Shown piece by piece: positions 10,855 through 20,045 of a stretch of 64,000 nucleotides of DNA (the stretch's first letter is position 1; each line of letters opens with the position of its first letter). The stretch is taken from contig NZ_JXOK01000062.1 of the NCBI RefSeq assembly GCF_000830505.1, positions 1 to 64,000 of the forward strand, written 5' to 3'. The stretch comes from Vibrio mytili. GTDB lineage: Bacteria; Pseudomonadota; Gammaproteobacteria; Enterobacterales; Vibrionaceae. The translations under genes and the position numbers were made by a program. The notes beneath the pieces were generated by a model, which was given only the letters and a program-made list of their open reading frames with translations, had not been told where the DNA came from and did not search any database.

Positions 10855-11790
10855 GACTTGGCGCACCCTGTCTTGAGCGACACCGACTAATAGATCTGGC
10901 TGGAACTTAGAGATAAAACGATCACAACCCACCTTTTGGACCATCGCTTCGTTAAAGCTGCCGCTAAGAGAGGTATTCAAGGTAATAAACAACTTTGACA
11001 TTCGCGGGTCACTACGTACTTCATGCGTCAGTTTATACCCATCCATCTCTGGCATTTCCGCATCCGTGATCATCATGAGTAGTTCTTTTTCGACATCTTT
11101 ACCTTCGTCACACCAGCGTTTGAGGAGCGTTAGCGCTTCCAACCCATCGCGGCACTCGATGATGTTAATGCCAAGTTGAGAGAGCGTATCGTTCACTTGA
11201 TTACGGGCTGTTGAAGAATCATCAACGATCAATACGTTGCGTCCAACCAGTGCTTGGGCCAATTCGTTATCCAAAAGATCGGCAGAAATCGCAACATTGT
11301 AATGAACAATCTCCGCGAGCACTTTCTCAACATCGATGATCTCGACGATTTGCGACGATGTCCCCTCTTTGACCTGGGTAATCGCTGTCAGGTAATTCGA
11401 GCGACCAGAAGTAGATGGCGGTGGTTGTATTTCTGTCCAAGCGGTGTTGACGATGTTTCTCACCGTACCAACTAAGAAACCTTGTACCGAACGGTTATAT
11501 TCTGTGACGATCAGGTTCTCTTCTTCTGCTTCCCCTCGCATAGGAGGGAAACCGATAGCACTGCGCAAATCAATCACTGGTACTGCTTCACCTCGCAACG
11601 ACGCCACGCCACGAATATTGACGTGAGATCCAGGAAGCTTTGTTAACGGAGGAAGTTTAATCACCTCTTTCACTTTAAACACGTTAATCGCAAATAATTG
11701 ACGACTGTTTAAAGTGAACAGTAAAAGCTCTAGACGGTTCTCACCAACCAACTTGGTACGTTGATCAACCGCATTCAATACACCGGACAT
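10837..11790 (-). CDS. cheV: Chemotaxis coupling protein CheV (CheW-receiver fusion)
   Basis: Couples chemoreceptors to the CheA kinase and can be phosphorylated. 317 residues. A CheW-like domain covers residues ~15-165 (LELLLFTLNSRQLFAINVFKVKEVI, then IRGVASLRGEAVPVIDL). A receiver domain covers ~185-310: the acidic pair and switch site in VLIVDDSSTARNQV, the phosphoacceptor aspartate in MMITDAEMPEMDGYKL, and a conserved lysine in DRFISKFQPD. ATG 11790 has AGGTAGTAGT before it. Chemoreceptors and CheA are not in the window. The 3' end lies in an 18-bp tandem repeat. Confidence 0.95.
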   Translation of the reverse strand: MSGVLNAVDQRTKLVGENRLELLLFTLNSRQLFAINVFKVKEVIKLPPLTKLPGSHVNIRGVASLRGEAVPVIDLRSAIGFPPMRGEAEEENLIVTEYNRSVQGFLVGTVRNIVNTAWTEIQPPPSTSGRSNYLTAITQVKEGTSSQIVEIIDVEKVLAEIVHYNVAISADLLDNELAQALVGRNVLIVDDSSTARNQVNDTLSQLGINIIECRDGLEALTLLKRWCDEGKDVEKELLMMITDAEMPEMDGYKLTHEVRSDPRMSKLFITLNTSLSGSFNEAMVQKVGCDRFISKFQPDLLVGVAQDRVRQVLSGHR

Positions 11791-11997
11791 ACTACTACCT
11801 AAATTAGAAAAAAGAGCTCTCTTTCTGTGTAGAGCTGTGCAGGGTTCCCCGCTATACAGAAAACCATGTAGGAAACTTGCTCACAGATGAAATAACGTTA
11901 CCTACTGAGTATTACATTAATAACATTGATACCGCAATACATCACAGCGCTGCTTCATCTAAAATACAATGAATCTCTGCCATCGCGAAATGGACAA

Positions 11998-13215
11998 CTA
12001 ACCTTCGATAACCTTCATCAGCAACTGACCATCGTACAGTGCTTGTTTGATAAGAGCAGCGCCTGGCATCGTCGCTTGCTTGTAAAATCGCGACTCAACC
12101 AGTTCAAGATCTTGGTGATAAACAGGTAAACTCTGCTCCTCAATACAGCGCTGTATTGCTGGATAAAGCACCTCTTTCGCTTGGTTAATCACACCACCAA
12201 TCAATACTTTTTCTGGGTTAAATAGGTTGATGACAATCGCAATAGCAGCACCAAGGTAACGACCAAGCTTTTCGATGACATCAACCGCGAGCGGATCCCC
12301 GTTCGCAGCGGCTTCACAAATGCTTTCAATCGTCATCTCTTCTTGCTCAGTGAGGATTGAAGCTTCGCCATTAGCGATACGCCTCGCCACCTCTTCACGA
12401 ATAGCCTGCGAACTTGCAACCGTCTCTAAGCAGCCAATATTGCCACAATGACAACGCTTGCCGTTTGGATCAATTTGAATATGACCCAGTTCACCAATAT
12501 TACCGTGACGACCAAGCAAAACACGTCCATCAAGAATGATCCCAGCCCCTAAGCCATGGTGAATAGAGATAAGTACTGAATTATCATTCTCTTGGGAGTG
12601 TCCAAATAGCTTTTCCGCTAATGCCCAAGCTCGTGTGTCGTTCGCAATAAATACAGGCAGCCCAGTCGCTTTATAGATTTCTGGACCAAGCGCTAAATTC
12701 TCAATGTTATAGTGCGGCATTTGCAATACCACACCTTGTTCGGAATTAATCAAGCCAGGCAGCGTAACCGCAATGCTCGTCACGCGATCCAGTTGATCGG
12801 CATACGTCTGAAAAAACTCATCGATTTCAAACAGCAACCTTTCTAGCACGTCCTCTTGGTCAAGTTCGTGAATTTCGATTTTTGTATCAATGAGGACATC
12901 ACCGCCCAGTTCATGCAACGCAATGGTTAAATAACCGCGCCCTAAGCGCATCGATAGGAACTGCCATCCTTCATTATTGACTTGCAATCCAACCGCAGGT
13001 CGACCGCGACTGGTTGCTTCTTGAACCGTAGTTTCATGAATCAAGTGTGCTTCAATTAATTCTCGCGTGATTTTGGTGATACTCGCAGGTGCGAGTTCAC
13101 TTTGCTTGGATAAATCAATCCGAGAAATTGGACCTTTTAGGTCTATCAGTTTATATACACGACCAGCATTGACCTGTTTGATATGATCAATATGGCCCGG
13201 TTGAGCCATGTACAT
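11998..13215 (-). CDS. mlc: ROK-family glucose repressor Mlc
   Basis: Transcriptional repressor of PTS genes. In enterobacteria it is inactivated when dephosphorylated EIIB of PtsG sequesters it at the membrane during glucose uptake. 405 residues from ATG 13215 (MYMAQPGHIDHIKQVNAGRVY), chosen over the in-frame 13305 because CGGAG precedes it and it matches the Mlc N-terminus. Winged helix at residues ~15-75 (LAPASITKITRELIEAHLI); ROK domain with the zinc motif GKRCHCGNIGCLET (~297). NagC is the closest alternative, but the N-terminal segment favours Mlc. It lies divergent from pykA and 7 kb from ptsG, its likely target. Confidence 0.9.
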   Translation of the reverse strand: MYMAQPGHIDHIKQVNAGRVYKLIDLKGPISRIDLSKQSELAPASITKITRELIEAHLIHETTVQEATSRGRPAVGLQVNNEGWQFLSMRLGRGYLTIALHELGGDVLIDTKIEIHELDQEDVLERLLFEIDEFFQTYADQLDRVTSIAVTLPGLINSEQGVVLQMPHYNIENLALGPEIYKATGLPVFIANDTRAWALAEKLFGHSQENDNSVLISIHHGLGAGIILDGRVLLGRHGNIGELGHIQIDPNGKRCHCGNIGCLETVASSQAIREEVARRIANGEASILTEQEEMTIESICEAAANGDPLAVDVIEKLGRYLGAAIAIVINLFNPEKVLIGGVINQAKEVLYPAIQRCIEEQSLPVYHQDLELVESRFYKQATMPGAALIKQALYDGQLLMKVIEG

Positions 13216-13620
13216 CTTGCACTCCGAAATTCTACAACAGGATAATTTTTTTACTTTGCGAAGTAATTGTGAAGTGAATTGGTAAATCCCCGTGACAAGC
13301 ATCACGCATAAACCTGTTTGTTTGCGTATTCAATCAAATAACTCACCATAAGCAGATGTTAAATTAGCTCAACAACCACTTATTTTATTCAACAAATTAG
13401 GCAAGAAGAGCAAACAAACATTAGAGGCAAACGGAGACGAGATCGTATTCAAACGTTCATCCGACGATGAAGCGATTAGATGTCCTTCATGTTTTTCTAT
13501 CGGTTCGCCTCAATGTAAACATTCTGTGCATATACTACTTATCAAGATACTTTTATTTGTAGAGATATTTTTATTTATAGAGATATTTCGTTCCACACAC
13601 TAGCATTCTTCGGAGAATCT
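13216..13620. other. Divergent promoter region mlc / pykA
   Basis: 405 AT-rich bases holding both promoters. The notable structure is an 18-bp tandem duplication at 13551-13586 just upstream of pykA. No small gene was recognised. Confidence 0.5.
13551..13586. repeat. 18-bp perfect-phase tandem duplication upstream of pykA
   Basis: Copies TTTTATTTGTAGAGATAT (13551-13568) and TTTTATTTATAGAGATAT (13569-13586) differ at one base. They end 34 bp before the pykA ATG, where they could overlap the promoter or mRNA start. Confidence 0.85.
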
Positions 13621-15062
13621 ATGACTTCTAAACTAAGAAGAACAAAAATTGTCACTACGCTCGGCCCGTCAACCGATAAAGACAATGTGCTTGAAGAAAT
13701 CATCAAAGCTGGCGCTAACGTAGTGAGAATGAACTTTTCACACGGTACAAGCGATGATCACATCCAACGCGCCAAAAAAGTACGCTCCATTGCAGCAAGA
13801 TTAGGACGTCAAGTTGCTATTCTCGGCGATTTGCAGGGACCAAAAATTCGAGTGTCAACGTTCAAAGAGGGAAAGATCACACTCAATGTCGGTGATAAGT
13901 TCACTCTCGATAGTGAATTAGCCAAAGGAGAAGGTGACCAAGAGGCGGTTGGGTTGGATTATAAAGAGTTACCGCAAGATGTCGCACCTAACGACATTCT
14001 GTTACTTGATGACGGCCGAGTTCAACTACAAGTGACGAGTGTAGAAGGAAATAAAGTCCATACTCGCGTGACTGTAGGGGGTCCCCTATCGAATAATAAA
14101 GGCATCAACAAAAAAGGCGGCGGCTTATCAGCGGATGCGCTAACAGAGAAAGACAAAGCGACATTCTCACCGCTGCGGAAATTAAAGTTGATTACTTAGC
14201 GATATCCTTCCCACGCAATGGTGAAGACATGCATTATGCCCGCCGTTTGGCTCGTGATGCTGGCTTAGAGGCCAAGTTAGTTGCCAAAGTGGAACGTGCA
14301 GAAACCGTCGCGAATAACGATTCGATTGACGATATTATTCTCGCTTCAGATGTTGTCATGGTGGCCCGCGGAGACTTAGGTGTTGAAATCGGTGATCCAG
14401 AGCTCATTGCCGTACAGAAAAAACTCATCCGCCGCTCTCGCAGCCTCAACCGAGTTGTGATTACAGCGACACAAATGATGGAATCGATGATTTCCAGCCC
14501 AATGCCGACTCGAGCAGAGGTAATGGATGTCGCAAACGCTGTGCTAGATGGTACCGATGCCGTAATGCTGTCAGGAGAAACCGCTGCAGGTCAATACCCT
14601 GTCGAAACCGTAAAATCCATGGCAGAGGTATGCTTAGGTGCAGAAAAAATGTCGGAGGCAAGCATCTCGTCCTATCGATTAGATCGCACCTTCGAAACCG
14701 CGGAAGATACCATTGCAATGGCGACCATGTACTCAGCAAACCACATGGAAGGAGTCAAGGCAATGATATCGTTAACTGAGTCTGGCCGAACTGCTCTAAT
14801 GATGTCTCGGTTGAGTTCAGGCTTACCGATTTTTGCGCTTTCACGTAACGAATCCACGCTCAATCGAGCTGCTTTATATCGTGGCGTCACTCCGGTCTAT
14901 TTTGACTCAAAAAGTGATGGTGGTTTACCAGTGGCGTATGCAGCAATCGAGTGTCTTAAGAACCAAGGCCTGCTTGATGAGGGCGATCTAGTGATCATTA
15001 CCCAAGGGGATGTAATGGACGTCATTGGCTCAACCAATTGCATGCGTATACTTTCAGCGTAA
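13621..15062 (+). CDS. pykA: Pyruvate kinase, PykA type, frameshifted (likely sequence error)
   Basis: Last step of glycolysis: phosphoenolpyruvate plus ADP to pyruvate plus ATP. The sequence follows E. coli pyruvate kinase [51 protein letters not shown], then [19 protein letters not shown] and [20 protein letters not shown]. The frame breaks after KDKA at 14160: the first part ends at 14199 and the second runs to 15062. Restoring one G (GCG-GAC-ATT, giving [17 protein letters not shown]) yields 480 residues, the E. coli PykA length. Start ATG 13621 has CGGAGAA upstream. A functional gene with a one-base undercall is the simplest reading. Confidence 0.92.
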
Positions 15063-15078
15063 TCATCGGCTACCAACC

Positions 15079-15104
15079 TTCAGGGCTCCCACTCGAGCCC
15101 TGAA
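15079..15104. terminator. Hairpin between convergent pykA and patatin genes
   Basis: Perfect 10-bp stem TTCAGGGCTC / GAGCCCTGAA with a 6-base loop. There is no long T run on either strand, so termination efficiency is uncertain, but the position between two convergent gene ends fits a terminator. Confidence 0.6.
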
Positions 15105-15143
15105 ATTAAATCACGTGCTTGCATTTCTACGCGTGTACACTTT

Positions 15144-16295
15144 CTAAGCACTTTGCAGCCCTTCAATCCCAAGGTTAAGCCTGTCGTAAAGCTGAACAAC
15201 GTTATATCCCGCCTGCAACCCGAGTTGGTAATCGTGCTCTAACGATGCTTGATCACTCAACAATGAAGACGATCGCAAGCCTTCTTTCGGTGCGATCTGC
15301 AATATAAACGCATCATCTGGCGGGTTAGATAAAAACGCTTGAGTGAGCTCAAAGGTTTGATAATGGATCATCAGCATGTCAGCTAAACCCGAATCAAAAT
15401 TTTCGCCGATAAGATGACTTAAACGATACAAATTATCAGCACCAAACAACCAACGTCCGCCATTAAGAAGAATGTGCCCTGCCAATTTAGATTGGTGAGC
15501 GGTATTAATCTTCTGTTGGAAGAAACTCGCCCAATCAGACTTCCAGCGACTTACTTTCTGTTGCCAAGACTGCTGCACCGAGTTTATTGACTCTCGATAC
15601 CACTCAACCGGTGCACTACCGATTTCACCTTGTTGGCGCGCATCACCTTCTGAAAACGGCTCCGTACGAATCACAATAATGTTACGCGCATTTTGACGCC
15701 AAGCTTCCTGCACCGGGATTGAAGCGGAAACACCACCATCAACGTATTTTTGTCCATTCACATCCACCGGACCAAGATACAATTTAGGGATCGCACAAGT
15801 GGCTCGCATTGTATTAAACCAAGAGTCACCGAGCATGGGTAAGTATTGGTCAGATAGGTTTTCCACATTCGTTACTGCTGCGAAAGCAAGACGATCACCT
15901 AACGTTTTACGACCGAGATCAAGGTCCAACTTGTAGGGAAAATCTTGTATACGCTCAAGTGCCCAATCAAGGCCTAAATATTGTTTTTTACGAATGTAAC
16001 CGAAGAGATTAAAAAAGTCTGGAGAGGTCGTTAGCTCAGTGATAAACGCTTTACCCATACCATGTTGACGACATAAATAAGGACAAATATTCAGCGCACC
16101 AGCTGAAGTGCCATAAAACTCATCGAAAGGATCGAAATTGGAGAGTAAAAATGCATCTAAAACACCAGCGGTAAAAATCCCCCTCTGCCCACCACCTTGC
16201 GCGACTAGAGCAGTTTTGCCATGCCTGAAGTGTTCATAAACTTCGGTGTTCAGGTCAGTATGGCTTTCCGTGATTATACCGCTGTTACGTATCAT
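15144..16295 (-). CDS. Patatin-like phospholipase (YjjU-like)
   Basis: Predicted lipid acyl hydrolase with a serine-aspartate dyad. 383 residues. The patatin domain is near the N-terminus: oxyanion glycine loop VAQGGGQRGIFTAGVLDAF (~33-50), nucleophile elbow GTSAG (~63-67), and the catalytic aspartate motif DGGVSASIP (~184). There is no signal peptide, so it should act in the cytoplasm or at the inner membrane face. The C-terminal ~180 residues are family-specific. E. coli YjjU is the nearest relative I recognise. The physiological substrate is not evident. Confidence 0.88.
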   Translation of the reverse strand: MIRNSGIITESHTDLNTEVYEHFRHGKTALVAQGGGQRGIFTAGVLDAFLLSNFDPFDEFYGTSAGALNICPYLCRQHGMGKAFITELTTSPDFFNLFGYIRKKQYLGLDWALERIQDFPYKLDLDLGRKTLGDRLAFAAVTNVENLSDQYLPMLGDSWFNTMRATCAIPKLYLGPVDVNGQKYVDGGVSASIPVQEAWRQNARNIIVIRTEPFSEGDARQQGEIGSAPVEWYRESINSVQQSWQQKVSRWKSDWASFFQQKINTAHQSKLAGHILLNGGRWLFGADNLYRLSHLIGENFDSGLADMLMIHYQTFELTQAFLSNPPDDAFILQIAPKEGLRSSSLLSDQASLEHDYQLGLQAGYNVVQLYDRLNLGIEGLQSA

Positions 16296-16343
16296 TCGCT
16301 TACTGTCACCAAATTAAAGAGAGCAAGTTTCAGTGGCTGCAAA

Positions 16344-16436
16344 TTAAGCTGAAGCGATAGCTATCATCCCAAACGACAACAGCACCGCAAAAACAGCGAC
16401 AACAATGATCAATGCGGATTTTAGATCGTGTTCCAT
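16344..16436 (-). CDS. ynhF: YnhF-like small membrane protein (30 residues)
   Basis: A very short gene with a near-perfect ribosome site (AAGGAGGT, 4 bases before ATG 16436). It encodes MEHDLKSALIIVVAVFAVLL followed by SFGMIAIASA: a polar head and one membrane helix. Size, the DLK near the start and the hydrophobic pattern resemble E. coli YnhF (29 residues), an inner-membrane miniprotein of unknown role. It lies upstream of, and on the same strand as, the patatin gene, 48 bp away, so the two may be co-transcribed. The ribosome site and helix make a chance frame unlikely. Confidence 0.82.
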   Translation of the reverse strand: MEHDLKSALIIVVAVFAVLLSFGMIAIASA

Positions 16437-16709
16437 AAACACCTCCTTGACGTGTAACAAATAAATAACACTGGTGTGAAATATGTTCAAGATTTGCTTA
16501 ATTTAGTCGCTCGAATATGACTAATCCATCACAATTAGTTTATACCTAAATAACAGAGAGATACTGAGTTCAGTGCGAGTAACTTAGTTTGCAGTTACGA
16601 CAACAAGAAGAACTTAAGTTACCAAAATACCCGCTACCAAACGGTACACGTTGGCACGGTTTTACTGCAGAAACTAACTTTGACGGCTAAAAACATAAGG
16701 AGATGTAAG

Positions 16710-17303
16710 ATGAGAAAAATGGCCCATTGGCTCGTTGGTGGCCTTTTGATCGGCGCCACGTTCAGTACGCAAGCCACTATTCTGGTCACCCCATTTTTGG
16801 GTTACACCGGCGGTGGTCATGTAGCAGACGGAAACGGCGAGACCTACGATATTAACCCGGAGATGAGCTACGCGCTCTCTATAGAAGCCCCGTTAGACTC
16901 GGGCAAGATCGGCTTATTTTACTCGTACCAATCGACGGAGTTGAAACAACTATCTAACTCAGCAGACATTCATTACCTACAATTTCAAAGCAGTATCGAC
17001 TACCCTATTTCACCACGCTGGCAAACGTACTTAGGTCTAGGTCTAGGCGGATCATATACAGATGTCGATTGGGTCGATAAAAAATTAGGGTTTTCTGCCA
17101 GTGCCTTTGCCGGGCTCAAATATGAATTCTCAGATCGTATTACACTTAACGCACAGCTTAGATGGCTTGGTACGGTCGTGGACAACGACACGACTGGTGC
17201 CTGTACGTTACCCACCTCTGATGACTCACGCTGCGTAATCCAGTTTGACACGAGTTGGATGAACCAATTCCAATCCAATGTTGGTTTTCAATTCCGGTTG
17301 TAA
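16710..17303 (+). CDS. Small outer-membrane beta-barrel protein, function unknown
   Basis: 197 residues from ATG 16710, chosen over in-frame 16680 because AAGGAGA sits 6 bases upstream and the protein then begins with a clean signal peptide (MRKMAHWLVGGLLIGATFST, cleavage after QA). The mature part has alternating aromatic/polar strands (LVTPFLGYTGGG, YLGLGLGGSYTDVDW, FAGLKYEFSDRITLNAQLRW) and ends in QFRL, similar to the terminal aromatic signature of barrels. Two cysteines (ACTLP, RCVIQ) may form a disulfide. An OmpA/OmpW-like small barrel is likely. It stands alone, flanked by AT-rich DNA. Confidence 0.85.
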   Translation: MRKMAHWLVGGLLIGATFSTQATILVTPFLGYTGGGHVADGNGETYDINPEMSYALSIEAPLDSGKIGLFYSYQSTELKQLSNSADIHYLQFQSSIDYPISPRWQTYLGLGLGGSYTDVDWVDKKLGFSASAFAGLKYEFSDRITLNAQLRWLGTVVDNDTTGACTLPTSDDSRCVIQFDTSWMNQFQSNVGFQFRL

Positions 17304-17793
17304 CTGTTAGTCGACGTCAAAATCAACAAAGGAAATATCATCTAGTAGGTGTATAGAAATTAGACATACCGCCTAAATTATAAAAATAGTCTATATAGCT
17401 ATTATAGAACCAAATATTCAGTGATTTATATCATAAAATACCCACTAGAAAGCCTTAAACGACCTAATAATAACCAGTATAGCAACATTATAACCAATTC
17501 AAACTTCCTATAGTCAATTTAGAATCTGTTGCGCTTAACAATGTTAGAAGTTAGTCTGATTGGCGAAAATAGTTAAATATTTCAACTTTATCAAACACAC
17601 ATCATTATATTAAGAATTAAAAACCAGATTCTCTTAACGAAACCAGCACATAGTTCTAGTTATTAATATATTGTTAGAATTAAGGACAGAAAAACTGACG
17701 GATAACAGTTGTCTTTTCTTTTAGCTATCTATGAGAGCCGTGTGAGTTAACGAAGAGAGCTTCATTCCTTAGGGAGTCGTACAGGAGTCAAAT
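17304..17793. other. AT-rich intergenic region before the sodium-dependent transporter
   Basis: 490 bases, markedly AT-rich, with no supported gene. It should hold the transporter promoter. I found no convincing terminator for the upstream barrel gene and no recognised riboswitch. Confidence 0.5.
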
Positions 17794-19258
17794 ATGAAGC
17801 GAGAACAATGGGGATCCCGAGCAGTTCATTTTAGCAGCAGTAGGATCAGCTATTGGTTTGGGTAACATTTGGCGTTTCCCTTACATGGCCTACGAAAACG
17901 GTGGCGGCGCATTTTTTATTCCTTACCTTTTTGCCATGATCACCGCGGGTATTCCATTCATGATCTTAGAGTTCAGTATGGGACAAAAATACCGTGGTTC
18001 AGCACCTAAAACATTGGCAAAGATCCATTCAAAGTTTGAATGGCTTGGCTGGTTTCAAGTTGGTGTTGCAGCCGTCATCGCTGTTTACTACGTTGCCGTA
18101 ATTGGCTGGTCTATCTCTTACCTTGGTTTATCGTTCAATCAGGGTTGGGGCACTGACACAAATGCGTTTTTCTTCAGCGAATACCTTCAACTAGGTGATA
18201 ACTCTCCAACTGACTTAGGCAGCATCCAATGGAAAATTGCACTATCGATGGTCATTGCTTGGGCGATCACTTATACCGCTATCGCTAGTGGCGTAAAGTC
18301 CGGTATAGAGCGAGCGTCTAAAATCTTGATGCCAATCCTATTCTTAATGGTTTTATTCCTGATTGGTCGTATGATTTTCCTACCAGGCGCACTGGACGGC
18401 GTAAACTACATGTTCGAACCAGATTTTAGTAAGATTTGGGACGTGAAAGTATGGGCCGCGGCGTATGGTCAGATCTTCTTTACCCTAAGTATCGGCTTTG
18501 CCATTATGCTGGCTTATTCAAGCTACTTGCCAGAAAAATCAGATATCACAAATAATGCGTTTATGACCGTATTGATTAACTGTGGCTTCTCTATCCTGGC
18601 CGGTATCATGATTTTTTCTGTTCTAGGTTATATGGCACAAGAACAAGGCAAACCGTTAACAGAAGTCGTTTCCGCAGGGGTCGGATTGGCTTTCGTTACC
18701 TTGCCTGCGGCAATTAATCTATTGCCTGCACCTTATATTCTTGGTCCACTCTTTTTCTTTGCACTGGTTGTTGCAGGATTAAGCTCTCATATCTCTATCA
18801 TGGAGGCCGTAACCTCTGCCATCATCGATAAATTGAAGTGGAGTCGCAAAAAGGCCGCTAACGTAGTCATCGGCACTGGCTTTATCATTTCAATGGCTTT
18901 TGCAACCAACGGTGGTCTATTACTTCTGGACCTCGTCGACCATTTCGCGAATAACGTCGGTATCATGGTTGGTGGACTAGTAGAAATCCTATTGATGGCG
19001 TGGCTATTAAAACGTATTCCGGAAGTTCGCACTTACGTCAACGAACGCTCAGACTTTTCTATTGGTAGTTGGTTTGAAGTCTGCCTACGTTTTGTAACAC
19101 CTATCATGCTAGCGATTATTCTTGCAACGAAACTTTATGCACTATTTACTGAGGGTTATGGTGGTTACGACTTAACCTTGGGCTGGGCATTGATCGCCGC
19201 CCTCTTTATCTTCGGCCTATTAATTAACGCAGTAAATCGCAAGGAGACAACAAAATGA
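17794..19258 (+). CDS. Neurotransmitter:sodium symporter family amino acid transporter, frameshifted at codon 11
   Basis: Inner-membrane Na+-coupled amino acid importer of the NSS (LeuT-like) family. From ATG 17794 (AGGAG upstream) the protein reads MKREQWGSRA, then loses frame at 17824. From 17825 the second frame reads FILAAVGSAIGLGNIWRFPY, the conserved TM1 substrate/sodium site. Two missing bases (GCA-GGT-TTC read as GCA-G-TTC) explain the break, giving 488 residues and about 11-12 membrane segments. A MetS-like small subunit follows with an ATGA overlap, pointing to methionine/alanine-type substrates. The break is most likely a sequencing error. Confidence 0.9.
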
Positions 19259-19350
19259 CAATCAGTGCAATCATCATGATGGTTCTTGGTTTAGGCATTA
19301 CTTGGGGTGGTGCTGCAATTTGCATCAAACGAGCAATGAATAACCAATAA
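19255..19350 (+). CDS. MetS-like small subunit of the NSS transporter (31 residues)
   Basis: Very short gene whose ATG overlaps the transporter stop (ATGA), so translation is coupled. The product is MTISAIIMMVLGLGITWGGA, then AICIKRAMNNQ: one membrane helix with a short positive tail. This matches the MetS-type partners of methionine/alanine NSS importers, first described in Corynebacterium MetPS. A terminator follows 20 bp later. Confidence 0.88.
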   Translation: MTISAIIMMVLGLGITWGGAAICIKRAMNNQ

Positions 19351-19370
19351 TTAAAACAGCGCCAAATACC

Positions 19371-19410
19371 AATAAAAAATGCCGGCTTACTATCACCGGC
19401 ATTTTTTATT
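19371..19410. terminator. Bidirectional terminator between transporter and 19435 gene
   Basis: AATAAAAAATGCCGG / CCGGCATTTTTTATT perfect 15-bp inverted repeat with A run before and T run after, so it can stop transcripts from both sides. Confidence 0.92.
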
Positions 19411-19434
19411 TGAGGGTATTAGGGGAAAATTAAA

Positions 19435-19842
19435 TCAGAAACTGTACTTCACACCCACTGCACCACCAATCTGCAAGTCGACACCTTTGTACAGATCAAG
19501 TTCAGGATGCAGCTGTGCATACAAATCCCACCCTTGGTAAAAGTCCCAGTTAATTCCAAGTGGCACACGTAATCCAAATTCGTCATCCCATTCGTACCAA
19601 CCACCAGCACCAACATACCACGTCACTGGGGCACTTTGATTAAAAGCGCCACGTTTAGCAATATAATCAAACGCTAAACCGTCGTTTCCGATAATACCTC
19701 GGTAAGTATTATCAATTTCAACCACCACGCTTAGTTGTTGATCAACTGCCATACCGACGGCTAAATCCGACGACCCGTTTGCTGCCATCACTGAACCAGA
19801 CATTAAACCAGCTGCTATTACTACCATTAATTTCTTATTCAT
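19435..19842 (-). CDS. Small secreted/outer-membrane protein, function unknown
   Basis: 135 residues with a classic signal peptide (MNKKLMVVIAAGLMSGSVMA, cleavage before ANGSSD). The mature part is rich in W, Y and G with alternating strands (VTWYVGAGGWYEWDDEFGLR, INWDFYQGWDLYAQL) and ends VGVKYSF, a terminal-Phe pattern typical of outer-membrane barrels. At about 115 mature residues it would be a very small barrel or a barrel-like domain. ATG 19842 has AGAGAG upstream. I do not recognise a named family. Confidence 0.82.
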   Translation of the reverse strand: MNKKLMVVIAAGLMSGSVMAANGSSDLAVGMAVDQQLSVVVEIDNTYRGIIGNDGLAFDYIAKRGAFNQSAPVTWYVGAGGWYEWDDEFGLRVPLGINWDFYQGWDLYAQLHPELDLYKGVDLQIGGAVGVKYSF

Positions 19843-20002
19843 ATCTCTCTACTAACTTTGTTTAAATACACCATCAGTGATAATTCAATCATTACCGTAT
19901 TTTTGTGTGTCAACAATGGGTAAGAGTCTAGTTTAGAAATATAACTTGCGCTAAAGATCACGTATCAGACTGTGAGAGAATCCGGTGTTTCATAAAACAA
20001 TA

Positions 20003-20035
20003 AAGGAGGCCGAAGCCTCCTTGCGTTATGTATGA
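20003..20035 (-). terminator. Terminator after ptsG
   Basis: AAGGAGGC / GCCTCCTT stem with a tight CGAA/TTCG tetraloop, just past the ptsG stop on the minus strand. It is followed on that strand by TTTATTG. Confidence 0.75.
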
Positions 20036-20045
20036 ATGTCTGTGA

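Noticed and set aside
13621..15062. pykA, fabD, plsX and rne as true pseudogenes or programmed frameshifts
   Set aside because: All breaks are single-direction deletions beside homopolymers, some in essential genes, without slippery heptamers or stimulatory structures that I could see.
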